A stretch of DNA of 64,000 bases from assembly GCA_963822705.1 (NCBI GenBank), contig CAWGIX010000006.1, forward strand, positions 186,001 to 250,000, given 5' to 3'. Positions 19,147 through 29,263 of the stretch are shown in pieces. The stretch is from CAVRQM01 sp963822705 (lineage in GTDB: Bacteria; Pseudomonadota; Alphaproteobacteria; Acetobacterales; Acetobacteraceae). Position 1 is the first letter of the stretch. Each line of letters opens with the position of its first letter. A program made the translations under genes and the position numbers. Under the pieces are notes generated by a model. It was not told the DNA's origin. It worked only from the letters and a program-made list of their open reading frames with translations, and did not search any database.

Positions 19147-19165
19147 GTTCACGTAAGGCGTGAAC
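19147..19165. promoter_or_regulatory. Inverted repeat just after ntrX
   Basis: GTTCACG (19147-19153), 5-nt loop, CGTGAAC (19159-19165), beginning 11 bases after the ntrX stop. It could be a weak transcription-end hairpin (no T run) or a protein-binding site for the downstream transporter operon. Confidence 0.4.
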
Positions 19166-19292
19166 ATCGGGCTGTTCTGCTCCACGTCCATGGTGACTTT
19201 CCCGCGTACTTTCGGTCGCAACGCTGCCAGGAAAATGCTGCTGACGGGAGGATGCGTTGGTGCAGAAGTGCAAGCCGCGATGGAGTGCCTGA

Positions 19293-19312
19293 GGTTTAGG
19301 CGTTGCTAAACC
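19293..19312. promoter_or_regulatory. Operator-like palindrome upstream of the DegT-transporter operon
   Basis: GGTTTAGGCGTTGCTAAACC: perfect 7-bp arms (19293-19299 and 19306-19312) around 6 bases, ending 89 bp before the first ATG of the operon. The size and symmetry fit a dimeric LacI- or GntR-type repressor site, but no regulator gene lies next to it. Confidence 0.5.
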
Positions 19313-19401
19313 GCGCCGGTTGGCGCTATTTTGCCCTCAAAGTCGGCTAGGCGTCGACAGGCAGCCCGGGGCAAGCTGCGTAGGAATCGGGGAAGTTCGC
19401 C

Positions 19402-20652
19402 ATGTATGTCGTCGGCGAGGAGGAGATCGAGGCCATCGCCAGGGTGATTTGCTCCGGCGCCCTGTTCCGTTACAGTGCCACCAGCGAGTGCGAACGTTTT
19501 GAGCAGCGCTACGCCAAGTATCTCGGGTGCAGGCATTTCGCCCTGGCAGCGAGCGGCAGCAATGCGCTGGCAGCGGCCATGACGGCCTTGGGCCTTGGCC
19601 CCGGGGACGAGGTGATCATTCCCGCCCACACCTATATGGCGACCGCGACCTCCGTTCTGTCCGTCGGCGCGATCCCGATCATCGTCGATATCGATGAATC
19701 CCTCACAATTGACCCTGCGGCGATCGAGGCAGCCATCGGCCCAAGGACGAAGGCCGTCATCCCCGTACACATGTGGGGCACGGCCTGCGATATGGATGCG
19801 ATCATGCAGATTGCCCAGGCGCACGGGCTGGTCGTCATAGAGGACGCCTGTCAGGGCGTCGGCGGCGCCTACAAGGGGCGCCGCTTCGGCAGCATCGGCC
19901 ATCTCGGTGCCTTCAGCTTCAACTATTTCAAAAACATGACCTGTGGTGAGGGCGGCGGGGTCGCCGTCAACGACGATACGCAGGCGGAGCGGGTGCGCTG
20001 CGCGATCGACCCCTGCCATTTCTACTGGCAGGGCCGTAACGATGCGGTAAGACCGTTTTCCGGCAACGGCGCCAGGGCATCCGAGTTGATGGGCGCCATG
20101 CTCAACGTCCAATTGGATCGCCTCGACGGCATGATCGGTGCGATGCGCCGGGAACGACGGATCATCATGGACGGTATCGCCCCGTTGGGGAATTTGGGAC
20201 TGCGCCCGGCACCCCTGAACAGCCCGGACGACGACTGCGCCACCCAGGTCATCCTGAGCCTGCCGTCGGCGGACAGCGCCGATCGCTTCGTCGAGGTTTT
20301 CCCGAGCGTCATTGCTGGCAAAACCGGGCGCCACAACTACACGGAGTGGGACCAGGTGCTGATGGGCGCGGGCGCTGCCCATCCCGCGATGAATCCGTTC
20401 GCCATGCCGGAAAACGCCGAGTGCCGGCGCACCTATTCCAAAGATATGTGCAGTCGATCGCTGGAAATCCTGAACCGGACGGTCATGGTCGCAACCCATC
20501 CGCAACATGGCGATCAGGACATCGCGGACATCGTCCACGATATCGGCGAGGCGGCGCGGGTCGTGTTTGCCGGCCTACCCAGGGAAGACGTCCATATCCG
20601 CAACGCGCGGCCGGTCGAGGCGCAAAAATTCGATCTCAAGGTCGATGCATGA
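19402..20652 (+). CDS. DegT/DnrJ/EryC1-family PLP aminotransferase
   Basis: Pyridoxal-phosphate sugar aminotransferase family, 416 residues. Recognisable parts are the opening VGEEEIEAIARVICSGALFR, the glycine/serine cofactor loop AASGSNALAAAMTALGLGPG, PAHTYMATATSVLSVGAIPI, VIPVHMWGTACDMDAI, the Asp in VVIEDACQGVGGAYKG that binds the PLP ring nitrogen, and the lysine in FSFNYFKNMTCGEGGGVAV that forms the Schiff base. Members make or break amino sugars and aminocyclitols. It is the first gene of a run with a sugar-type transporter, a ChbG-type deacetylase and an amidase. Here it may act catabolically on an imported amino sugar or aminocyclitol, which is inference from context. The frame is intact, with only a weak ribosome site. 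Confidence 0.88.
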   Translation: MYVVGEEEIEAIARVICSGALFRYSATSECERFEQRYAKYLGCRHFALAASGSNALAAAMTALGLGPGDEVIIPAHTYMATATSVLSVGAIPIIVDIDESLTIDPAAIEAAIGPRTKAVIPVHMWGTACDMDAIMQIAQAHGLVVIEDACQGVGGAYKGRRFGSIGHLGAFSFNYFKNMTCGEGGGVAVNDDTQAERVRCAIDPCHFYWQGRNDAVRPFSGNGARASELMGAMLNVQLDRLDGMIGAMRRERRIIMDGIAPLGNLGLRPAPLNSPDDDCATQVILSLPSADSADRFVEVFPSVIAGKTGRHNYTEWDQVLMGAGAAHPAMNPFAMPENAECRRTYSKDMCSRSLEILNRTVMVATHPQHGDQDIADIVHDIGEAARVVFAGLPREDVHIRNARPVEAQKFDLKVDA

Positions 20653-20698
20653 ACTAGCTGCAAACGCCAGCAAAAAGGGGAGAAAACAATGCGTCTTC

Positions 20699-21679
20699 GT
20701 GAGGTACTTGCGCCTGTCGAGGTGGATAGGCGGCTTGGCTGTAACCGCAGGCGCCGCGCTGCTTGCAAGCGGCGTGCGGGATGCGAAAGCCGACGAGAAG
20801 CCGATCAATATCTACTTCGTGGGCTGTGCGGCGCCGACGGGATTTCACGGATATCTGGCGCGCGGAGCCGCGGAGGCCGGACGCAATCTCGGGGTAAAAG
20901 TCACCTACATCTACCCGGATCAGCTGACCATTCCTAATCAGGTCGAAAAGATCGAGGAGGCGATCGCGGCCAAGGCCGACGGCATCGCGCTCTGCGCGTT
21001 TGCCGAGGACGCCGCCTATGCGGAGGTGGCCGCCCGCGCCAAGGATGCGGGTATCGCCTTCGGCAGCGCAGCGGCGCCGCCCGCGGGTTCGCAGGTCCGC
21101 AATCCTAACGACTTCTACCTGTTCCGGACCGGGTCCGATGAGCGCGCTGCCGGCACACTCACCGCGCAGCGGCTGATCAAGATGGGCGTAAAAGGCCGTG
21201 TTCTGGTCGGCGACCAGCAGCCTGGCGATGCCACTTGCCGCGACCGCGCCGACGCCGAGATCCAGACGTTGAAGGCTGCCGGTATCCAGGGCGACTTTCT
21301 GGAGCTGACCATGGACCCCGGCCAGCAGTCCGAGTCGATTTTCAACTACCTTAGGCTGCATCCGGACACGCAGGCAGCGACCAGCATCTGTGACGTGATC
21401 GACGGGTTCCTCTCCGCCAAGGCGGACAGCGGGCGAAAGGACTTGATCCTGACCGGATACGACATCGTCGCGCAGTCGCTGGCCGCCATCGAGGACGGGC
21501 GCCAGGCATTCACCATTGACCAGCAGCAATTCTGGCGCGGCTACATGCCGGTGCTGTTGCTGACCCATTACATCAAGTACGGGTTGATCGAGGCCAACTA
21601 CTTTCTCACCGGCCCGACCGTGGTCGATACCTCGAACGTCAAGCGTGTCGGAGCTTTGGTCAAGCAGGGCTATCGCTAG
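20699..21679 (+). CDS. RbsB-type sugar-binding protein
   Basis: Periplasmic binding protein of the ribose/galactose class (type 1 fold), about 326 residues. The signal sequence is YLRLSRWIGGLAVTAGAALL ending ASGVRDAKA-DE. The mature protein has NIYFVGCAAPTGFHGYLARG, EKIEEAIAAKADGIALCAFA and DLILTGYDIVAQSLAAIEDG. The start is unclear. ATG 20689 is well placed after GGGGAG but is out of frame with the protein. In frame are GTG 20699 (chosen) and ATG 20645, which would overlap the end of the aminotransferase gene. A one-base error near 20699 would reconcile this. It is the specificity component of the transporter with the next two genes. Confidence 0.85.
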   Translation: MRYLRLSRWIGGLAVTAGAALLASGVRDAKADEKPINIYFVGCAAPTGFHGYLARGAAEAGRNLGVKVTYIYPDQLTIPNQVEKIEEAIAAKADGIALCAFAEDAAYAEVAARAKDAGIAFGSAAAPPAGSQVRNPNDFYLFRTGSDERAAGTLTAQRLIKMGVKGRVLVGDQQPGDATCRDRADAEIQTLKAAGIQGDFLELTMDPGQQSESIFNYLRLHPDTQAATSICDVIDGFLSAKADSGRKDLILTGYDIVAQSLAAIEDGRQAFTIDQQQFWRGYMPVLLLTHYIKYGLIEANYFLTGPTVVDTSNVKRVGALVKQGYR

Positions 21680-21774
21680 CTAGCCGGCGAGGGGGAGGGC
21701 GCGATCGCCCTTCCTGCCTGGCCCATGCGCAGCTCAGGCCGAAAGACCGCAATGGCCCAAGACCGGCGTAGAGC

Positions 21775-22917
21775 ATGACCACTGCATTACCCATCCGGCG
21801 CGTCGTGTACGGTGAAGCGGTCCGACGCTTCCTGTTGCGTCCGGAGGCGACCTCGCTCGCCGCCGTTATGATTCTGTTCGTGGTGTTCTCACTGCTGAGC
21901 CCGCAACTATTTCCCACCAAGCTCACCTACATCAGCATCATGGCGGTGGCTTCCGAGCTGGGGATCGTCAGTATCGGCGTGACGCTACTGATGATCGGCG
22001 GCCATTTCGATCTGTCCGTCGGCGCCGTGCTGGGACTTACGTCATATGTCGCCGTTCTCCTGATGCGAGACTATGGGCTTTCGCCGATCGTGGCGGCTCC
22101 GGCCGCGGTCATCGTTGGTGCTGCCCTCGGCGCCATCAACGGTGTCATCGTGGTCAGATTCCGGATCCACTCGTTCGTGGTGACTCTGGGCACCATGCTG
22201 ATCTGGCGGGGAGTGGTCATCGCGCTCACCGGCGGCTTTCCCATGACGGTAGCGATCCCGCCCGAGTTCAAGAATGTCATGTCCGGTCCGCTGCTCGACG
22301 GATTCAGGATGTCGATGCTCTGGTTTTTCGCCATCGGCGCACTGGGTACGTTCTTGCTGTCGCGAACCAGATTCGGCAATTGGATCCAGGCGCGCGGGCA
22401 GAACGAGCAGGCAGCGCGCAACCTGGGCGTTCCCGTCGATGGCGTTACGATCATTTTGTTCATGCTTACCTCGGCGCTCGGCGCCGTCGCCGGTGTCATT
22501 CAGGTGGCGCGCTTCTCGTCCGTGGACGCTCTGCGCGGCGAGGGGATGGAGCTGCAGGCGGTGGCCGTGACGGTGATCGGCGGCACCTTGCTGTCAGGCG
22601 GCTACGGGAGCGTTATTGGCACGATTTTGGGATCCATTACCTTTGGCATGATCCAGGTCGGCTTGGTTCTGGCGGGGGCGCCGGGACACTTTTTCAAGAC
22701 ACTCACCGGCGCCATCGTGGTCGGAGCCGTGATCCTGAACACCAGTGTTGCTCGCCGGATGGCCAGATCAAAGCCGCTGGCCGGATTTCGGCGCAGCAGC
22801 GAGGCGGCCGATGCGGCCATCGCCGCCGCCACGGGCAGCTTTGCGGAGGAGTCTGGAGACGCGGTCCTACACGGTCCGGCCGCGCCTCTCGGCGTCTCCG
22901 AGGAGGCTGGACAATGA
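21775..22917 (+). CDS. RbsC-type sugar ABC permease
   Basis: Membrane subunit of 380 residues with many hydrophobic helices, for example VMILFVVFSLLSPQLF, GIVSIGVTLLMIGGHFDLSV, VIVVRFRIHSFVVTLGTMLI and AVAVTVIGGTLLSGGYGSVI. The GHFDLSVG motif corresponds to the conserved G-DLSVG of RbsC-type permeases. The C-terminus is extended by about 60 mostly hydrophilic residues (RSSEAADAAIAAATGSFAEE) that are not typical of the family. Its stop overlaps the start of the ATPase gene (ATGA), so translation is coupled. A 95-bp gap separates it from the binding-protein gene. Confidence 0.88.
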   Translation: MTTALPIRRVVYGEAVRRFLLRPEATSLAAVMILFVVFSLLSPQLFPTKLTYISIMAVASELGIVSIGVTLLMIGGHFDLSVGAVLGLTSYVAVLLMRDYGLSPIVAAPAAVIVGAALGAINGVIVVRFRIHSFVVTLGTMLIWRGVVIALTGGFPMTVAIPPEFKNVMSGPLLDGFRMSMLWFFAIGALGTFLLSRTRFGNWIQARGQNEQAARNLGVPVDGVTIILFMLTSALGAVAGVIQVARFSSVDALRGEGMELQAVAVTVIGGTLLSGGYGSVIGTILGSITFGMIQVGLVLAGAPGHFFKTLTGAIVVGAVILNTSVARRMARSKPLAGFRRSSEAADAAIAAATGSFAEESGDAVLHGPAAPLGVSEEAGQ

Positions 22918-23765
22918 GCGCGGTCGTTGGCCCTGCCCCTGAACCGCGGGGCCGTCCGCCCGCCGGCGTTGGCCCCGTCGATCCGCATATGCGCGAGCGG
23001 ACCATCGAACCGATTCCCCCTGACGCCGTGCCGGTCATCGAGGCCGTGAAGGTATCCAAGGCTTTTGGCGCCACGACGGCACTGGTCGACGTGTCACTTA
23101 AGGCATACGCCGGCCGCATCCTGGCGCTGCTCGGCGACAACGGCGCCGGCAAGTCCACGCTGATAAAGATCCTGTCCGGCGTCTTTCCGCCCGACCGGGG
23201 AGAGCTGCGCTTTCGTGGCCAAATCGTCACTTTTACCAACCCGGCGCAGGCAAGGCAGCTCGGGATCGCAACGGTGTTCCAGGATCTGGCCGTCTGCGAG
23301 TTGCTGTCCGTGACGCGCAACATCGTTTTGGGGCGCGAGCCGCAAAAGGGCGCCGGCCCGTTCAAGTGGCTCGACCTCAAGCGCGCGGACGAGATGGCGC
23401 GGTCGGCCCTGCATCAGCTCGGCGTTCGCTGGGAGCGCGGCCTCGACGAGCGAGGGGTGAACATTTCCGGGGGTGAGCGTCAGTCGCTCGCCATCGCCCG
23501 AGCAATGTTTTTCGGCTCCTCCCTGCTGGTACTCGATGAGCCCACCTCGGCGCTCGCAGTGCGACAGGCCGGGCGAGTGCTCGATCACATCGTCCAGGCA
23601 CGTAACCGCGGACAAGCCATTATCCTCATTACGCACAATTTCCGCCACGCTCTGTCCGTCGCGGACGATTTGACCGTGCTGGCACAGGGTCGCGTGGCGG
23701 CCCATTTCCGTCGCGACGAGATCGAGCTGGACGAGCTGACGGATCTGGTGGCGCGGGTCGGGTGA
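22914..23765 (+). CDS. Single-domain sugar ABC ATPase
   Basis: Nucleotide-binding subunit of 283 residues with one ABC domain, unlike the two-domain RbsA, and so like FrcA. Walker A is LLGDNGAGKSTLIKILSGVF, the Q-loop is ATVFQDLAVCELLSV, the signature is ISGGERQSLAIARAMF, Walker B is LLVLDEPTSALAV and the switch His is in IILITHNFRHALSVADDL. About 40 extra residues precede the first strand (VIEAVKVSKAFG). The start ATG overlaps the permease stop. The carboxy end meets the deacetylase gene. Two copies would drive import by the RbsC-type permease. Confidence 0.9.
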   Translation: MSAVVGPAPEPRGRPPAGVGPVDPHMRERTIEPIPPDAVPVIEAVKVSKAFGATTALVDVSLKAYAGRILALLGDNGAGKSTLIKILSGVFPPDRGELRFRGQIVTFTNPAQARQLGIATVFQDLAVCELLSVTRNIVLGREPQKGAGPFKWLDLKRADEMARSALHQLGVRWERGLDERGVNISGGERQSLAIARAMFFGSSLLVLDEPTSALAVRQAGRVLDHIVQARNRGQAIILITHNFRHALSVADDLTVLAQGRVAAHFRRDEIELDELTDLVARVG

Positions 23766-23794
23766 CGGTGCGTGCTCTCGCAGAAAGGCAAACC

Positions 23795-24679
23795 ATGAGT
23801 CTTGCGAATGTCGGCCAGGGGCGTCGGTACGTGGTGATCCATGAGGACGACGTCGGCATGACCCATGGCGCCAATACGGCATTCGCCGAGCTGTCGGCAC
23901 TCGGTACGTGCAGTTCCGGTTCCGTCATGGTGCCGTGCCCGTGGTTCCCCGAAGCCGCCGAAATGGCCAACGCCGATCGCACGCTCGATGTGGGCGTGCA
24001 CCTGACGCTGACCAGCGAGAAGCGGCCTTACCGGTGGCGGCCGCTGACCAGTCCGCCGCGTTCCGCCGGCCTGACCGACGATCTGGGCTACTTCTGGCCG
24101 GATGTCCCGAATGTCCGGCGCCATGCAGTGCCGCACGCCGTGGAAGCGGAACTGAGGGCCCAGATCGAGACCGCAGTTGCAGCAGGCATAGACGTAACCC
24201 ACCTGGACGCACACATGGGCACGGCGATGTGCCCCGAGTTCGTGGACATCTACCTGCGCCTGGGCATCGAGTACCGGTTGCCCATTCTTTTAGTGAAAGA
24301 CTACGATACCTTCAATCCGCGGTCCTACTCCGGGCCGATGTCGAACGAGCGGTACAACGCCGCGCTGGCGGAGGCGACCGCCAAGAACTTCCCTGTTTTT
24401 GAGATCGTCTACGAGACACCGTGGCAGCGCACTGCCGACGCGCGGACCGCCTATCGCGAGATGTTCGGCAAAATCCCCGAGGGCCTGACGTTCCTCTCCC
24501 TGCACTTCAACGCGCCGGGCGACTTTGAGGCCGTGGAGCCGGACTATGCTCATATTCGCACCGACGAGTATGCCCTCTTCAAAACGCCGCTTATCAAGGA
24601 GTGGGTGCGCGAGAGCGGGCTGGAGGTCGTCGGGCTGCGCGGGGTGCGTGAGCACCTTCGCTCGCTTTTGCCAATTTAG
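23795..24679 (+). CDS. ChbG/HpnK (YdjC)-family carbohydrate deacetylase
   Basis: Protein of 294 residues in the YdjC-like family, metal-dependent deacetylases of N-acetylated or other acylated sugars. Metal-site motifs are visible: VIHEDDVGMTHGANTAF (tandem Asp), LDVGVHLTLTSE, VTHLDAHMGTAM (His, Asp, His), and LSLHFNAPG near the C-terminus. I chose ATG 23795, six bases after AGAAAGG; a GTG at 23762 overlapping the ATPase stop would add 11 residues. Next to a sugar-type importer and a DegT aminotransferase, it probably removes an acyl group from the imported compound. The true substrate is unknown. Confidence 0.87.
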   Translation: MSLANVGQGRRYVVIHEDDVGMTHGANTAFAELSALGTCSSGSVMVPCPWFPEAAEMANADRTLDVGVHLTLTSEKRPYRWRPLTSPPRSAGLTDDLGYFWPDVPNVRRHAVPHAVEAELRAQIETAVAAGIDVTHLDAHMGTAMCPEFVDIYLRLGIEYRLPILLVKDYDTFNPRSYSGPMSNERYNAALAEATAKNFPVFEIVYETPWQRTADARTAYREMFGKIPEGLTFLSLHFNAPGDFEAVEPDYAHIRTDEYALFKTPLIKEWVRESGLEVVGLRGVREHLRSLLPI

Positions 24680-24759
24680 GTGAGGTCAGGAGGGACCGGC
24701 ATCAACCCACGCATGGGACTGATCGAGCTTCCATTTGCAACGGCGATCCGAGCACGGGC

Positions 24760-26157
24760 ATGACGGAACTTTGGCGTCTTCCCGCGGCTGATCTCGCCAA
24801 ACGTATCCGCCGCCGCGACGTATCCGCGCACGAGGCCGCGCTTGATGCCTTGGCAAAACTCGACGCGGTAAACCCAGGCATCAATGCCGTGGTCGATCAC
24901 CGACCTGAAACGACGCTGGCACAGGCGCAGGCCGTAGATGCCCGAATCGCACGCGGCGAGGATCCGGGGGCGCTCGCCGGGGTGCCGGTAACGATCAAGG
25001 TCAACACCGACCAGAGCGGGTTTGCTACCACCAACGGCGTGACGCTGCAGCGTGACTGGGTCGCGCAGTCCAACAATCCGGTGGTCGCCAATCTTCTCCG
25101 CGCCGGTGCAGTCATTCTGGGCCGCACCAACACGCCGGCGTTTTCGTATCGCTGGTTCACCAGCAACCGGCTGCACGGCGCCACGAAAAACCCCCGCGAT
25201 CCGTCCCGGACTCCCGGCGGCTCCTCCGGCGGGGCCGCCGCCTGCGTCGCCGCGGGAATCGGGCAGTTGGCGCAAGCCACGGACATCGCTGGGTCGATCC
25301 GTTACCCTGCCTACGCCTGCGGGGTGCATGGTTTGCGGCCGACGCCCGGCAGGGTGGCCGCCTACAACGCTTCCGCACCGGAACGGAGCATCGGCCCGCA
25401 GCTTACCGCCGTCTCCGGGCCGATCGGCCGCACCATGGCCGACTTGCGTCTGGGGCTTGCGGCAATGTCGGCCAGGGATGCTCGCGACCCATGGTGGGTT
25501 CCGGCCCCCGCCGAAGGATTGCCCGTGCCAAAGCGAGTGGCGCTGTGTCTGCGGCCGGACGGCCTGGACACGGTGCCAGAAGTGATCGCAGCCCTGGTGG
25601 AAGCCGCCAAGCGGCTTGAGGCGGCGGGCTGGGAAGTGGAGGAGGTAGCGGCTCTGCCACCGCTTCGCGAGGCCGCCGAACTGCAGACCCGCCTGTGGCT
25701 CGGAGACGGCTACGAGGCGAGCCTCGCCGCCGCAGAACGCGAGGGCGACGCGGGCGCGCTGATCGTGCTGCGGTTCCACGCCGAAGCCGGGCGTCGCCTC
25801 GACCTGGCCGCCTATTCCGGAATCCTGACCCGCCGCGCCACGCTGGTCCGGATGTGGCAGCATTTTTTTGAGCAAGTTCCGGTGGTGCTGCTTCCGGTCT
25901 CGGCGGAGCTGCCGTTCCCGGATGAACTCGACCGCCAAGGCGACGCAGCGTTTGCGCGCGTGTGGGAGGCGCAGATGACGCAAATCGCCATCCCGCTCAT
26001 CGGCGTGCCTGCGTTGGCCGTTTCGACCGGCATGGTTGGGGCGGTGCCGGTCGGGGTGCAGCTTGTGGCCGGCCGGTTCCGCGAGGATCTATGTCTATCG
26101 GCCGGCGAGGCGCTGGAAGCGGACGGGGTTCCGGCCGCGCCTGTCGATCCAATGTAG
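24760..26157 (+). CDS. Amidase-signature-family hydrolase
   Basis: Amidase of 465 residues. The catalytic Lys-Ser-Ser triad of the amidase signature family is present: Lys in GVPVTIKVNTDQSG, the first Ser in TPGGSSGGAAACVAAGI, and the nucleophile Ser in QATDIAGSIRYPAYACGVHG. The rest of the barrel-like fold continues to a normal C-terminus (GVPVGVQLVAGRFREDLCLS). The substrate is unknown. As last gene of the aminotransferase-transporter-deacetylase run it may split an amide bond in the same imported compound. It ends immediately before an IS-related remnant, so genes once downstream could have been lost. Confidence 0.88.
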   Translation: MTELWRLPAADLAKRIRRRDVSAHEAALDALAKLDAVNPGINAVVDHRPETTLAQAQAVDARIARGEDPGALAGVPVTIKVNTDQSGFATTNGVTLQRDWVAQSNNPVVANLLRAGAVILGRTNTPAFSYRWFTSNRLHGATKNPRDPSRTPGGSSGGAAACVAAGIGQLAQATDIAGSIRYPAYACGVHGLRPTPGRVAAYNASAPERSIGPQLTAVSGPIGRTMADLRLGLAAMSARDARDPWWVPAPAEGLPVPKRVALCLRPDGLDTVPEVIAALVEAAKRLEAAGWEVEEVAALPPLREAAELQTRLWLGDGYEASLAAAEREGDAGALIVLRFHAEAGRRLDLAAYSGILTRRATLVRMWQHFFEQVPVVLLPVSAELPFPDELDRQGDAAFARVWEAQMTQIAIPLIGVPALAVSTGMVGAVPVGVQLVAGRFREDLCLSAGEALEADGVPAAPVDPM

Positions 26158-26310
26158 AGGTTGCCGGCGACATCGTTATTGATCGATGCGATCTCGGATG
26201 CGACTTGGTCATGCTTTGGCGACGCCGCCCTTTGGGTCCGAGAGGTGTTCAGCCGTCGATGGCTGGCCACGGATGCCGCCGGCCATGAGGGATGCCGGCT
26301 CCGCCATGGC

Positions 26311-26688
26311 CTGCTCGACCGGAGCAACACGGCAGCCAGCGTCTGGGCCGATACGGCGTATCGCTCGGCGGCCAACGAGGGCTTCATGGCCAACAACGGC
26401 TTCGTCTCCCGCGTGCATCGCAAGCAGCGCGCGAACCGGCCGATGTCGCCGGCGATCCGCCGGGCCAACAATGCCAAATCCCGGGTGCGATCGCGCATCG
26501 AGCACGTCTTCGCCGAGCAGAAGGATCGGATGGACCTGTTCATCCGCACCATCGGCCTGCCTCGGGCAACTACCAAGATCGGGCTCGCCAATTTCGTCTA
26601 CAATATCAAACGGCTGATCTTCGCCGCAACGCCCCAGCATAAGTTGAGCATGCAAAAGGGGTGTTGTGAAGCGAACCAATGCCGCTGA
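26311..26688 (+). mobile_element. C-terminal remnant of an IS5-type transposase
   Basis: About 125 residues match the end of IS5-group DDE transposases: LLDRSNTAASVWADTAYRSA, FVSRVHRKQRANRPMS, and the block with the last catalytic Glu, SRVRSRIEHVFAEQKDRMDL, then LANFVYNIKRLIF. The N-terminal two-thirds with both catalytic Asp residues is absent. The sequence before ~26290 does not continue the family. I could not define terminal inverted repeats. It is a dead element marking a rearrangement scar between the amidase and groES. Confidence 0.8.
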
Positions 26689-27194
26689 GCGCGCGTGCTC
26701 CTCAGCCAGCACCGCCTCGCCTTGCCTCAGCGCCTATCAAACGCAGATGGTAGAACCGTCCAGCTGTAGAGCAGCTTCATGGTCCACCGCTTGTGGGCTT
26801 TGGCGGGCATCGCCACAAGCTTGAACGCGGCGCCGCAGCCGGCCACGCTGCAGGGCGTGTTTCCGGCCGCTGTGCTGCCGTCCTGCGTCATGTGCCGTAG
26901 AAAATTCCCCGCCGAGGCGGCGAGCAGCCGTATCGGGTGTTAAATAAATTCTCCCCTGAGACTTGTTCTTGGCAAAATAATCACCAGCTAATTGTAGTAA
27001 CGACGCGGTGCTGATTGTAGGTTCTTCGCATGTCAGCGGGCTCCGCTCGCAAGCCGCGAGGCGAAGAAACCGAACGCCGGCAAGAAGCCGGTCGCAGCCG
27101 CCGTATCCTCGCGCTACCAGCCTTCTGGCCAAACCGCTCCCTCTAATGGCGGCGGCAAGCGACGCCGTCGGCCAAATCTCTGAAAGGGTCTGCC
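26689..27194. other. Intergenic region between the IS remnant and groES
   Basis: No complete gene. It has an AT-rich patch at ~26940-27000, unusual for this GC-rich window, and a possible gene fragment at 27049-27183. No CIRCE element (TTAGCACTC-N9-GAGTGCTAA) is visible upstream of groES, and I see no clear heat-shock sigma factor promoter. Confidence 0.5.
27049..27183 (+). pseudogene. Possible 3' fragment of a basic DNA-binding protein gene
   Basis: One frame ending at TGA 27181 encodes a strongly basic tail: REAKKPNAGKKPVAAAVSSR, then YQPSGQTAPSNGGGKRRRRP. Lys/Ala-rich and GGGKRRRRP tails are typical of histone-like or nucleoid proteins. There is no start or folded domain upstream, so this may be the stump left by the IS-related rearrangement. 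Coincidental coding-like composition is the alternative. Confidence 0.3.
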
Positions 27195-27509
27195 ATGAAA
27201 TTCCATCCCCTGCACGACCGGCTTGTTCTGCGCCGGATCATTCCCGAAGAAAAAACCTCGGGCGGCATTATCATCCCCGACACCGTCAAGGAGAAGCCGG
27301 GCGAGGGCGAGGTGCTGGCGGTCGGTCCGGGTGCGCGCAACGAGCAGGGCGCCATCGTCCAGCTGGACGTCAAGACCGGGGACCGTGTGCTGTTCGGCAA
27401 GTGGTCCGGTACCGAGGTCAAGATCGACGGCGAGGAGCTGTTGATCATGAAAGAAAGCGACTTGCTTGGCGTGGTCGAACACCGCGCCGCCGAGGCCAGG
27501 GCAGCCTGA
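27195..27509 (+). CDS. groES: Co-chaperonin GroES
   Basis: GroES caps the GroEL cage. The 104-residue protein has the family pattern: KFHPLHDRLVLRRI at the N-terminus, the mobile loop EEKTSGGIIIPDTVKEKPGE, EVLAVGPGARNEQG, and VLFGKWSGTEVKIDGEELLI. It extends some 8 residues past the usual end (EHRAAEARAA). AAAGGG lies 8 bases before the ATG. It is cotranscribed with groEL 69 bp downstream. Without a CIRCE site it is probably not under HrcA. Its location beside an IS scar suggests a second, non-housekeeping chaperonin set. Confidence 0.95.
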   Translation: MKFHPLHDRLVLRRIIPEEKTSGGIIIPDTVKEKPGEGEVLAVGPGARNEQGAIVQLDVKTGDRVLFGKWSGTEVKIDGEELLIMKESDLLGVVEHRAAEARAA

Positions 27510-27578
27510 CCCGCTTGATCGCGCCGTTCAGCTTAACGCAATACCAGCAGAAAAATCGACACAGGAAAGACCAAGATC

Positions 27579-29228
<1,650 letters not shown>

Positions 29229-29263
29229 TCCGTCCCGCAACCGAGGCCAAACGGAGATCGGGC

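Noticed and set aside
26940..27194. CIRCE heat-shock operator before groES
   Set aside because: No TTAGCACTC-N9-GAGTGCTAA or close variant is present.
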